Of a DNA stretch of 64,000 nt, positions 54,800-64,000 are shown in pieces. The first letter of the stretch is position 1, and each line of letters begins with the position of its first letter. Source of the DNA: Chlorophyllum brunneum (lineage: Eukaryota; Basidiomycota; Agaricomycetes; Agaricales; Agaricaceae). The stretch lies in assembly GCA_963576785.1 (NCBI GenBank), contig OY756146.1, forward strand, positions 1,922,001-1,986,000. Reading direction: 5' to 3'. Under the pieces are notes generated by a model. The model had not been told where the DNA came from. It ran no database searches and saw only the letters and a list, made by a program, of their open reading frames with translations. Position numbers and translations under genes: made by a program.

Positions 54800-55093
54800 T
54801 GTTACGAACTATAGATAGACCATTCATTCCTATCTTGTGCCCATCACCTCGTGTACCCTCATACTTGTTTCACTTCTTGTTTCACTCCCTGTTTCACCCC
54901 TAGAGGCTATGCCTCCCATCTGACTCATTTACTCCTCTCCCTTATTATTAGCTGTCACCTCTAGTATATAAAGTGTAGTAATACTTGATGTATTCCTTAC
55001 ACTTTACCAATCGTATCATCCCTTCTTCCTTTCTCTACTTCCTTTCCTTTATCCAAAGGCTTGCAACCTGAGTCAGAGACTAAGGTCGTAACA
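54800..55093 (+). repeat. 5' LTR of A3
   Basis: 294 bp, TGTTACGA to TCGTAACA. TATA box TATATAA at 54965-54971; predicted transcript start at about 55000, where CACTTTACCAA begins. Confidence 0.95.
54965..55010 (+). promoter_or_regulatory. A3 core promoter and self-priming transcript start
   Basis: TATATAA (54965-54971) lies 35 nt upstream of CACTTTACCAA (55000-55010), which would be the first bases of the RNA. Those 11 nt are the exact complement of TTGGTAAAGTG at 55095-55105, one base past the LTR edge. The spacing and the 11-nt pairing are as in Tf1. Confidence 0.65.
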
Positions 55094-55094
55094 T

Positions 55095-55105
55095 TTGGTA
55101 AAGTG
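55095..55105 (+). promoter_or_regulatory. Self-priming primer-binding site of A3
   Basis: TTGGTAAAGTG, complementary to LTR 55000-55010. A tRNA primer ending in CTTTACCA cannot be excluded from sequence alone, but the internal match at the predicted RNA 5' end is the simpler explanation. Confidence 0.65.
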
Positions 55106-55186
55106 TCATTCGACTCACCTTGCAAGAGAGGTGCCACTATTCATAGCTAGGCTTGGATTAATAGCCTCTGACTAGGACGACAGTAT

Positions 55187-56431
55187 ATGAGCAGCAGTAG
55201 CTCATTGAGAACACCGAGAAGACACAAAGCTCCAAGACCAACAGACATCCAGGGTTCACCCGTCGCAACAGGATCCAAACGATCAACAGAATCAGAAATC
55301 CCTGAAGGCCTTAAACAGCAGAAATCCGAACACAGCATAGACGAGAATACAGCTCTATTTGAAACCAAATTTGACATAGAAGTCGCCGAGAACACACCCA
55401 ATATAGATATCGCCGAGACCTACGAGAAAGAATCCAAACACAGCACAGACAAGGAACCAGCCCCATCTGAAGAAGAAATCGACACAGAAGTTGCCAATGC
55501 CACAGCCGATATAGAAATCGCCAAAACCCATGGAAATGAACACAGCGAACCAGAGACAGAACCAGAGATGACAGAAGAAATCAACATCCCAAAGAACCTA
55601 GCCCCAGAACCAGGATATTTCAATGGAGATAGAACCAGATTTGATGATTGGTGGAGAGCCATATCCTTGTGGTTAATGTTCAACAAGATAGACGAAGACA
55701 AACAGAAGATAGTGGCAATTTTGGTGAGAATGAAAGGAGGACTAGCAGGCCCTTACGCCAACACGCAGCTGCAAGCCATCCAGAACAAAAAAACACCAGA
55801 TTGGGATGACTTTACAAAGGAAATAGAAGCCACATTTTCTTTGGGAAATAGGAAAGCCATAGCAGAAGGAGAAATCGAGACGTTCAAACAAGGGAAGAAC
55901 AACACGGCAGATTTCTTAATCGAATTCGAGGCATTAAAAGCCCAAGCGGGGACAGACAACACCCATGCCATATTCCTCCTCAAACGCCACACCAGAGCAG
56001 ACATCATCCGAACCATAGTAGACTACCCGACAACCTCCATCCTAATGACATATAGCAAATGGAAAACTACAATCCTCGCAGTAGGACAAGGGTATGAAGC
56101 AACACACATCACTCGAGGAGATGTCAGAACCACCACTGGAGTTACTTATGGAGGTAGAGGACAACCCATGGAGATAGGAAGACAAAGGGCAGATACCGAT
56201 CAAAATGGAAAACCGAGGTGCTACAACTGCAACCTCTATGGGCATATTGCCAAATACTGCAGGAAGAAGACGAAAGTCACATACACCAAGATAATGTGTT
56301 ACAATTGTGGCAAACAGGGCCACATCTCAAAGAACTGCAGGGCGCCCAAGAAAGCACATATCAGAGAGATCAACGAGGACGATGAACAAGAAAAGGAGGA
56401 GAAAGAGGATTTTGCTGAAGGCTCCGAGTAG
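55187..56431 (+). CDS. gag: A3 gag: capsid and two zinc knuckles, intact
   Basis: 414 codons. Residues 1-130 are acidic and repetitive (Glu/Thr/Ile-rich: AENTPNIDIAETYEKES, VANATADIEIAKTHGNE). The capsid-like region spans about 140-320 (YFNGDRTRFDDWWRAISLWL, FSLGNRKAIAEGEIETFKQG). Two C-x2-C-x4-H-x4-C knuckles lie at about 345-358 and 371-384, and the acidic C-terminus ends DFAEGSE. The start is the first ATG after the leader and is shared with A1 and A2. The pol frame is -1 relative to gag. This is the best preserved structural gene of the family here and may still be translated. Confidence 0.92.
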   Translation: MSSSSSLRTPRRHKAPRPTDIQGSPVATGSKRSTESEIPEGLKQQKSEHSIDENTALFETKFDIEVAENTPNIDIAETYEKESKHSTDKEPAPSEEEIDTEVANATADIEIAKTHGNEHSEPETEPEMTEEINIPKNLAPEPGYFNGDRTRFDDWWRAISLWLMFNKIDEDKQKIVAILVRMKGGLAGPYANTQLQAIQNKKTPDWDDFTKEIEATFSLGNRKAIAEGEIETFKQGKNNTADFLIEFEALKAQAGTDNTHAIFLLKRHTRADIIRTIVDYPTTSILMTYSKWKTTILAVGQGYEATHITRGDVRTTTGVTYGGRGQPMEIGRQRADTDQNGKPRCYNCNLYGHIAKYCRKKTKVTYTKIMCYNCGKQGHISKNCRAPKKAHIREINEDDEQEKEEKEDFAEGSE

Positions 56432-59400
56432 GCGCAAACCCACGAGCCAGTAAAACTAGAGTTTCTGTTTTATCCCACAATAGATGATACGTAATCCCCC
56501 AGAAACGAAACTCTATGCGCAAACTTCTCCTCGATTCAACAATCCAGACAAGAAAAGGACGCAGACCAATTACAACCCTTGTAGACTCCGGATGCACCCA
56601 CATGTGCATAGCACAACAAACGATAGATGAAGAACAGATCCTGACTAAACCCCTGGAAACCCCGATCAGAGTAATCAATGCCGACGGAACAGAAAATAAA
56701 AAAGGAGAGATAACGGACAAGGCACAACTGGTATTAAACAACGGCAACCATACGGAACAAATCGATGCTCTAGTAACACAATTGGAAAGCACAGACTTAT
56801 ATCTCGGACACAACTGGCTGGTCAAGCATAACCCGGAAATCGATTGGAACAATCATGTCATACAATTCACCAGATGCCCAGACGATTGCAAAATATCACA
56901 TAGCGACATATGATTCAACGAGAGAATACGGACAGTCAAGGAACACATGGACGAGAAAAAGGCAGACCAAACAAATGATGAAGATCTACCACCATACCTC
57001 TGACAATACACCCACCTATTCAACAAGAAAAACTTCGAGAAACTACCCAAGTACATGGCATGGGACCATGAGATAAACCTGTCCGAAGATGCACCCCCGG
57101 TACTACAGTCCAAGGTCTACCTAATGACAATAGCAGAGAAACAGGAACTACAGAAGTTCTTTGACGAGAACCTTGCCTCAGGACAAATCAGACCATCACA
57201 ATCCCCCTACACCACCCCATGTTTCTTTATACCAAAAAAGGACGGAACAAAACGCCTGGTACAGGATTACAAAAAGCTGAATGAACACACTATCAAAGAT
57301 AAGACGCCACTGCCACTCATAGGCGAAGTCCTAGACTGGCTAAAGGATGTGAAGGTGTTCAACAAGCTTGATATCATTTGGGGATATAACAATGTCAGGA
57401 TCAGAGAAGGAGATGAATAGAAGGCAGTGTTTGTAACAAACAGCGGATTATTTGAACCTATGGTCATGTTCTTTGGGATGAGCAATTCACTGGCGACCTT
57501 TCAGAGGATGATGAACACAGTATTTTGGGAAATGTTACATGAGGGAACGCTTGTCAACTATATGGATGACTTCATCATTCCAGGGACCACACAGGAAGAA
57601 CTTGAGGAAAGAACAATGCGGTTCTTAGACATTGCAGCCAAGCACCAGCTTTACTTCAAGCGGTCAAAATGTGTGTTCGACGCAAAGGAAATACCCATAC
57701 TGGGCTTTATAGTGGGACAAGGCAGCATTAAAATGGAGGAAGAGAAGGTGAAAGCAGTAAGAGAATGGCCAACACCCAAATCCGTAAAAGACGTTGAAAA
57801 ATTCCTGGGTTTTGCAAACTTCTACCGACGATTCATACAAGACTTCAGTAACATAGCAACACCCCTACACGAGCTGAAGAAGAAAGATGCGCAATGGTCA
57901 TGGTCAGAACGACAACAACAGGCATTTAAGAAGATCAAGGAAAAAATCATGAGCAAACCAGTGCTAGCAATGCCTCAAGACAAAGGCCAATACAGGGTAG
58001 AAGTGAATGCATCAGGATATGGAGTAGGAGCAGTATTATCACAAAACCAGAACGACCAGTGGCACCCAATCACCTTCCACTCGAGAACAATGACACCAGC
58101 AGAACAAAACTATCAAATCTATGACAAAGAACTACTAGCAATCCGAGAAGCGATCAAAACATGGAGACAATACCTACTTGATGCCAACAAACCATTCGAG
58201 ATATGGACGGACCACAAGAACTTAGAATACTTCAGAAAACCGCAACAACTCACAGGACGACAGGCAAGATGGCAACTGGAATTACAGGAATATCGCTACA
58301 CACTAAAACATATACCCGGGAAGATGAACACGAAAGCAGATGTGCTATCAAGACTAGCAAAAACGGACACAACCAGAGACAACACAAATATCACGCTATT
58401 ACCTGACTACCTATTCGATAACACTATCACCGAGATCAGACAACTTTGGGAAATATCGGGAAAAGAAGACCTGAAACACTGATTACAAAAGGAGCAAAGA
58501 AGAGAAACACAATGGCTGAGAGAAAAGGAGAAACGACCAGAGGAGATATGGGAAACTGATGGATTACCTACGTTTGAAGGAAGAATATATGTACCACCAA
58601 ACGCCGAGTTACGCCAAGAAATACTCCAACAACACCACGACAAAACGGACGTAGGACACCCGGGACAGCACAGAATGATCGAACTCCTCAAGAGGACATA
58701 TTGGTGGCCACAAATGCACAATGATGTTAAACGATACATCAAAGGATGCAACACATGTCAGCGAAACAAAATACTCCAGACATGACCTACCACACATCTC
58801 CATCCATTACCGATACCCACCGGACCATGGGAAGAAATATCAATCGACATGATAGGACCACTGCCAGAATCAGACGGATATGACGCAATACTTGTCATTG
58901 TTGATTGTTTCAGCAAAATGATCAGACTACACGCAGTTAATACCACCCTATCATCCGAAGAGTTAGGAGATATTTATCATGACGATATATGGAGGCAACA
59001 TGGGATACCTCACAGGATCATCAGTGACAGAGGCCCACAATTTGCATCAAAGTTCATAGCAGAACTTTGCAGAGCAACCGGCACCCAACGTAACCTATCC
59101 ACGGCATACCATCCACAAACAGACAGACAGATGGAGCGCATCAACCAGGGGGTCGAGGCATACCTCAGAAACGTAATCAACCATGCGCAGAACAACTGGA
59201 AGAAATGGCTCAGCACAGCAGAATTCCAGTATAATGATAAAATACATAGCGCCACAGGACATTCACTGTTCCAGATAGTATACGGACGACATCCATGGAA
59301 AGGGGATATCTCAAACACAGTCAAGGCACTTGTGATCACGGAGCAAATACAGGAGTTACAGGACATATGCCAAGAGACGATCAAAATGCTACAACAAAAC

Positions 59401-59913
59401 CAAATGCAAATGGAGAAACGGAACAGCACAAAACCGGAACACGAGTACAGGGCAGGAGACCAAGTTTGGCTTGAAGCAGATAATATTAGGACAACAAGGC
59501 CAACAAAAAAACTTGATCACAGGAGATACGGACCATTCCGGGTAAAAGAAAAAATAGGTGAAACAAGCTACCGACTGAAGCTACCTGAAACATGGGCAAT
59601 ACACGACATGTTCAACAGCAGACTCCTCTCCCCCTATCACAAACCCAAGTATGACAACCAGCATACTCCGCCACCACCGATCCCTGAGATAATCAATGAT
59701 GAGGAACACTACGAGGTAGATGAAGTCCGAGGACACCGCACACGAGGAAAACGAAAACAGTACCTAATACACTGGAAAGGATATACGTCCAAAGAAGATA
59801 CATGGGGAGATGAAGCAAATCTGGAAAACGCCAAGGAAGCAGTACAAGAGTTCATGGGCAAGATTTCGAGGACAAAACCTATAAAAAGGGGAGGTAAAAA
59901 GCAGCAATTATGA
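56430..59913 (+). pseudogene. pol: A3 pol: protease, RT, RNase H, integrase, chromodomain (stops)
   Basis: One frame (-1 to gag). Protease TTLVDSGCTHMCIA (about 56570); RT with FFIPKKDGTKRLVQDYKKL (about 57220) and an intact YMDDFIIPGTT (about 57560); RNase H (EVNASGYGVGAVLSQNQ, about 58000; TDHKNLEYF); integrase zinc domain (HPGQHRMIELLKR to CNTCQRNK, about 58660-58770), core (IGPLPESDGYDAILVIVDCF, ISDRGPQFASKF, STAYHPQTDRQ) and chromodomain (KQYLIHWKGYTSKEDTWGDE, about 59757). Stops at 56912, 57001, 57418 (TAG for Trp), 58480 and 58783; the last TGA is shared with A1. Chromodomains in this group bind histone H3 lysine-9 methylation and steer integration. Confidence 0.92.
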
Positions 59914-60010
59914 ACAACAGACCTCGCATCCCAAGCAACCACTATACTCAAAGCATCACTCGCTGTATCCACTTCACCCTCGACTTTGCCAACTATCTTT
60001 ATAACACACC

Positions 60011-60847
60011 ATGCCCACCAAACGCCAACTTACTCCATACCCCTACCTCAAAGAATTCGATGAACTTGTCCCAGAAAGAACCAGCCATGAGGAACTTGTG
60101 GAAGGAGAAACCCTAGTCAACACCATGATACTATTAGGCGCAGCAATGAAAGCAACCCAAGAAGGCGCATCTAAAATAATGGACACCTTATCCGATGCCA
60201 CTCCGAGACTTAACCAGTTCATCATCGATGAAGGAAGGAGAGACCAATTGGAGAGACACTTATACGAAATCAACAACAACCTGCAACTTATTGTCATCTC
60301 CAATATACGAGCTCGGATGCACAGCATCCTCGTAGCCCTAGCCAAATGACTCAATACGTACGAGTCAAGGAGTACAGACAATCTCTCCCACCATATCGTT
60401 AACCGACTACTTGTTAGTAACGACCCATTCCCCATCCAACATCACATCTGTCATAAATGCGAACAAAAGACACAAGAAGCAACAGCCGCCAACCAACTAC
60501 TTCACCCCAACATCGAAGAAGAAGTAGCCCATCTACAAACCATCCTCACCACGGTAGTACCCCCTATCACACCTATGACCTTCCACCTACCACAAAGATA
60601 TAACACATTGAAATCGGAAGGCGAAAAGGACAACGAATACTGGAGGAGCATAGTGCATAAGCTCTTAGGCAATCACACCAATGATAACACCACGTACAAT
60701 AATCACACCCACTTCCTGTTCAAAGAAGGACTGCCACACGCACCCCTCTGGATTGGCTTAAGACATGTCGACAAAGCACCTCTCATCGGAGGAAACAAGA
60801 AGGACTTGGCCAGGGCTCTGGGAGCGGCTGTACCTATGAACGAGTAA
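60011..60847 (+). pseudogene. A3 copy of ORF3 (one CGA-to-TGA stop)
   Basis: Same 278-codon frame as 10228-11064, starting about 100 bp after the pol stop and ending about 95 bp before the purine tract. A TGA at 60347-60349 stands where A1 has CGA (LAERLNTYES in A1). The rest aligns codon for codon with A1, without indels. A cytosolic helical accessory protein is my best description; see the A1 entry for features. Confidence 0.75.
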
Positions 60848-60954
60848 ATTCTCATCGCGTTTTCCCGCCTTCTCCAAATTCCGTATGCTTTATTTTACAA
60901 AGGACCTTTACAGTAATATGCATCATGAGGACATGAAGCTTGAAAGGGAGGTAT

Positions 60955-61248
60955 TGTTACAAACTATAGATAGACTGTTCATTCCTATCTTGTGCCCGTT
61001 ACCTCGTGTACCCTCATACTTGTTTCACTTCTCGTTTCACTCCCTGTTTCCCCCCTAGAGACTATGCCTCCCATCTGACTCATTTACTCCTCTCCCTTAT
61101 TATTAGCTGTCACCTCTAGTATATAAAGTGTAGTAATACTTGATGTATTCCTTACACTTTACCAATCATATCATCCCTTCTTCCTTTCTCTACTTCCTTT
61201 CCTTTATCCAAAGGCTTGCAACCTGAGTCAGAGACTAAGGTCGTAACA
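60955..61248 (+). repeat. 3' LTR of A3
   Basis: 294 bp, nearly identical to the 5' LTR, ending TCGTAACA before the GAGGC flank. Confidence 0.95.
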
Positions 61249-61475
61249 GAGGCCTTGGTGTTCTGGTCATCTGCTGGTGGGTACTGGCAGATACTACTGG
61301 TTGGGTTGTCTGGTAGCTAGTTGACTGATAGCTGGTCATCTAGCTGGTTTGATTTTGTTGAGCTTTTGTTCTTGGAGTAGCTGGAGGACACATCCCTTCT
61401 TGGACTCATACCACTACCATCGATTTGCAAGAGTCGATTACATAGTACTAGTCTATAGTACAAAAGCAATACTCA

Positions 61476-63665
61476 ATGCTTGCATTACATTCTGATCTCT
61501 CTCTAAGAGAGCCTATGCCTGATGGTGATGGGGAAGTCTTTGGGAACACAACACATGTTACCATCCCCTCCATCTTTGCAGCCTCCCTAGCTCTGCTCCC
61601 CCCCAGGTATCCTGTTCCCTAGGATGCCTACCATCTCAAGGCTTGTGATCCTGACTGATCAGGCCTATAGCCATACCATCCCTCTCTCGGTCCTCAGCAG
61701 AAGACCATCTACCACCCCATGGTCCTTGGACCCCTCTTCTAGTGATGTGGAAAAGACTATCCACAGATTATCCAAACAAGTTCACTCAGAAGGCAACCAC
61801 TACTATGTAGGCAAAGACAATAAGAACTGGGCTGATCAGGTCGAGGAGGAGTTGGAAGCCAAGGTTGAAGCTGAGGAAGATGCCACTTCAGAGCACAAGG
61901 GTGGACTGGAGGAATTTATGATGATGCTGTTAGGAAGGTTGGTAAGATCTCTGAATGGATCAAGGCCTGCAGCACATTCAACATGAGTGGTGATGAGGGG
62001 CTTGCATTTGGGTGGCCTTTACAGAACTTACGGGGACCTTGATGAAAGTGGGATGGCTTAAGGTTGCTGTTAATGAGCAAAAGAATGACTCCTATGGATG
62101 GATGGGGGTCAACTTTGGTAAGATTGTTGTCTGAGCTGAGGAAACACCTCAACCGGACTCCTTCTCCCTCCACCACATGGCTCCAGCCTTGCCCCTAACC
62201 CCAAGGCCCCTACCCCTAACCCCAAGGGCCCCACCCAGAAACCTGACAATTTCTGTATGGAAGTCATTGAATATATTGTCACTCCGGGTATCTCTGATAA
62301 CAATAAAGTCACTTATTTGGGTATCTCCAATGATATGTTCAGATGATTACTGAGGTGGAGTTCAAGACCACCACCCACAACAAGAAGCATAGGGCCTGGA
62401 AGCCAAGGACTAACACTACTGGTCTGAAGGGAATGAAACTCACTCCTGTACTTGTGCCTGATAAGGCACCCAATACTCTAGTGCCTTCCCCCAAGGATTT
62501 CCAAGGCCCCAAAGAAGGCATCAAAACCTTCTATACTGCAGCTGTGGCCAAACCTGGTAAAGCCCCTGCCCCCGCTCCCACTGGGCGTGATCCTCTCAAA
62601 CTCTTAGAGTTTGTGAGCAAATTCCCAGAATTGTCTCACAAGAAAGTCATAGCAATGTACGATGCTGCTTTCTCTACCCCCTCTGCCACAAACAAGAAGC
62701 CCGTCAAGAAGGGTGGTGTAGTTTGCTCCACACTCAATGGCCCTTCACGCAAGCAGGTCATCATTCCCCTCCTCACTAAACCCAATGTCACTAACTTTGG
62801 GTCCATCATCGACTCCCTCAATGCTTGCCTTATAGTGGAGAAGTCTAAGACAAGGGTCATTGCTACCTTGCAGGGTAAGCTGGGCCTTATGGTCCACACC
62901 TTGGAGGTGCTGACCATCACTGAGCTTGATGTCATCAGGGTATGGCTCAAGGAGAAGTTTGGAGGGATTACCACAGGTGAAGTGTCCCTCCCCAAGTCCA
63001 AGTCATTTGTAAAAATCACGGACATCAGCTATGTAACCCCCCAAGGCTCTGTTCTCACTGAGGCTGATGTGGTCTCCAGCATTCGAAGTTCTATTCACTT
63101 GAACGCCATCCAATTTGTGACATAACCAAGAGTGTGGTGCAACTTCAAACACTCCGACACCTGCACAGTGTGGTTCGAGATCTGGGACTCCAAGATGGGC
63201 TCCAACATTGCGAAGATCAAGGATAAGTTCCTCAACATATACAGAGGCCTTTTCTGCATCAGGAGGGCCAATGCCAACCCCAGTGTCCCATTCTGTGCCA
63301 AGTGTTGCAGATAGGGCCACCCCTTGATCTGATACTATGCGAGACTATTCACCTGCACTCACTGCAAAGGTCTCCACTCCACCACCAACCACTGCACCTT
63401 CGCCTATTGCTGCAAAGGCAACAACAAAGTGAACCCACCTATCGCTGCCACCTCTGCCAGAGAACCATGCCCCCACAAGGTGACTTGCTCCAACTGTGGC
63501 AAGGATCACCTCACCATGGACCGAAAATGCCAGTTCTGGAAACATTATTTCAACTATGACTGGCATGCCAACAAAGTGCTCAAACTTAGAGCCAACAAAG
63601 GAGTGCCACTTCCCCCCTCCTCTTTATCTCTGGCTTATCGAAGCCAAACCACCCCCCCTCAATGA
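61476..63665 (+). pseudogene. L4 ORF1 (several frameshifts and stops)
   Basis: The ATG at 61476 (LALHSDLSLREPMPDGDGEV) matches L1. The frame changes at about 61620 and again before 62343. The globular part is well kept (FVSKFPELSHKKVIAMYDAA, SRKQVIIPLLTKPNVTNFGS, 62600-63000). Stops lie at 63123 (TAA) and at about 63312 (TAG where L1 has the Trp codon of CRWGH). The last cluster is CSNCGKDHLTMDRKC (about 63487). It ends CAATGA at 63663-63665, overlapping the ORF2 start. Confidence 0.82.
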
Positions 63666-64000
63666 ATAACACACCCAATGATCAAGTCAGGCCCCCTCGC
63701 TTGATATTGAGTGAGCTGAAGGTCTGTTCTCATAACATTGGAAGATTGTATGGAGTGATAGAGACAGTCCTCATATGTAGAGGTAATGTTGACCTCCTCC
63801 TCATACAAGAACCCCCATGGAGATACCTCCATGATATCCCCTCTCCTGTCTCCAATGACAGTTTACCCCTGGTAGGAGGCCCAATCCATCCAGATTGGAC
63901 CCTTCTTTCCTACCCGATTATTGCCAAAGAAGTCCTTCAAGTTGGACACTGGTGTATTCCTCAAGGACTTAGACCTTAACCTGAAGGGTCTAGCAGAATG
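63662..64000 (+). pseudogene. L4 ORF2, endonuclease N-terminus (partial)
   Basis: Begins at the ATGA overlap with ORF1 (MNNTPNDQVRPPRLILSELK). The endonuclease start (VCSHNIGRLYGVIETVLICR, DLLLIQEPPWRYLHDIP) is well kept. A TAA at 63977 follows GHWCIPQGLRP, and the frame leaves the window at 64000. Confidence 0.85.

Larger units (their letters stand above)
54800..61248 (+). mobile_element. Chromovirus A3, complete, with target duplication
   Basis: 6449 bp. 5' LTR 54800-55093, self-priming site, gag, pol with chromodomain, ORF3, purine tract GAAAGGGAGGTAT (60942-60954) and 3' LTR 60955-61248. The flanking 5-mers GAGGT (54795-54799) and GAGGC (61249-61253) differ by one transition, a decayed target duplication inside B3 gag. 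The LTRs are nearly identical, so it is young, yet pol has five stops. Confidence 0.95.
48809..61390 (-). mobile_element. Chromovirus B3, minus strand, 3' end missing, thrice interrupted
   Basis: B-family internal sequence from ORF3 (48809) through pol to the start of gag (61390). It is broken by a solo B LTR (53374-54511) and complete A3 (54800-61248), and cut on the right by LINE L4 (61391) and on the left by the C2 LTR. It has more stops and fewer CpG than B2. The actual B3 sequence is 48809-53373, 54512-54799 and 61249-61390. Confidence 0.85.
61391..64000 (+). mobile_element. LINE copy L4, 5' end present, runs off the window
   Basis: Starts with the conserved CATCCCTTCT, inserted in B3 gag, and has the same 5' UTR and ORF order as L1. 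It is CpG-poor compared with L1. The 3' end and target duplication are beyond 64000. Confidence 0.88.

Noticed and set aside
59910..60116. Small ORF (68 codons) between A3 pol and ORF3
   Set aside because: It overlaps the ORF3 start in another frame and shows no feature of its own; the matching frame in A1 exists only because the DNA is conserved for ORF3.
1..64000. Host genes between the elements
   Set aside because: Every stretch over about 300 bp is assigned to an element, leader, LTR or UTR; no frame outside them has gene-like structure.

Overview
The window is wall-to-wall nested retrotransposons; I find no host gene, tRNA gene, rRNA gene or CRISPR array. The mix of a Tad1-like LINE with a C-terminal RNase H, two chromodomain-bearing Ty3/gypsy families (chromoviruses) and a Ty1/copia element points to a filamentous fungus, most likely a basidiomycete; this is inference from element families. 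Most copies are damaged mainly by C-to-T changes (CGA to TGA, CAA to TAA, TGG to TGA/TAG), as expected of a silenced, methylated repeat island.

Families, with working names. L = LINE (full copy L1, 986-6770; L2, L3, L4 and L5 partial; L6 is a fragment of a different LINE). A = 6.4-kb chromovirus with 294-bp LTRs (complete A3, 54800-61248; A1, 10018-18277, minus; A2 a 5' stub; one solo LTR). B = larger, older chromovirus with ~1.14-kb LTRs (B2, 24896-35677; B1 and B3 partial; one solo LTR). C = copia element with ~572-bp LTRs (C2, 41150-48808; C1 is a 3' end at the window start). D = an unassigned 1.3-kb LTR-like insertion. Alpha, beta and gamma are three copies of a composite non-autonomous retroposon.

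Layout left to right: C1 3' end (1-676); L3 (minus) split by L1 (677-7680); B1 with solo D inside it (7681-10017); A1 with composite alpha inside it (10018-18277); L2 (minus) with composite beta inside it (18278-24627); a scrap of another copia gag; B2, a chimera of two copies that also carries L6 (24896-35677); L5 with composite gamma inside it (35678-40678); A2 stub; C2, whose 3' LTR holds a solo A LTR (41150-48808); B3 (minus), which received a solo B LTR, complete A3 and L4 (48809-64000). Exact target-site duplications on many insertions give a relative order: B and L copies oldest, then A, L1 and the composites.

Most notable points. (1) The composite retroposon starts with a tRNA-like pol III head, carries a 5S-rRNA-like module bracketed by ~20-bp direct repeats, and ends in the LINE C-terminal domain, 3' UTR and poly(A); its copies have 12-15-bp target duplications, so it appears to be moved by LINE machinery. 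(2) Both chromovirus families look self-primed as in Tf1: 11-12 nt at the predicted transcript start are complementary to the primer-binding site. (3) Both have an extra non-envelope ORF after the chromodomain; in family B that frame runs through the polypurine tract into U3 of the 3' LTR, a nef-like layout. (4) The copia element carries a GC-rich block of about 590 codons of unknown function between gag and protease.
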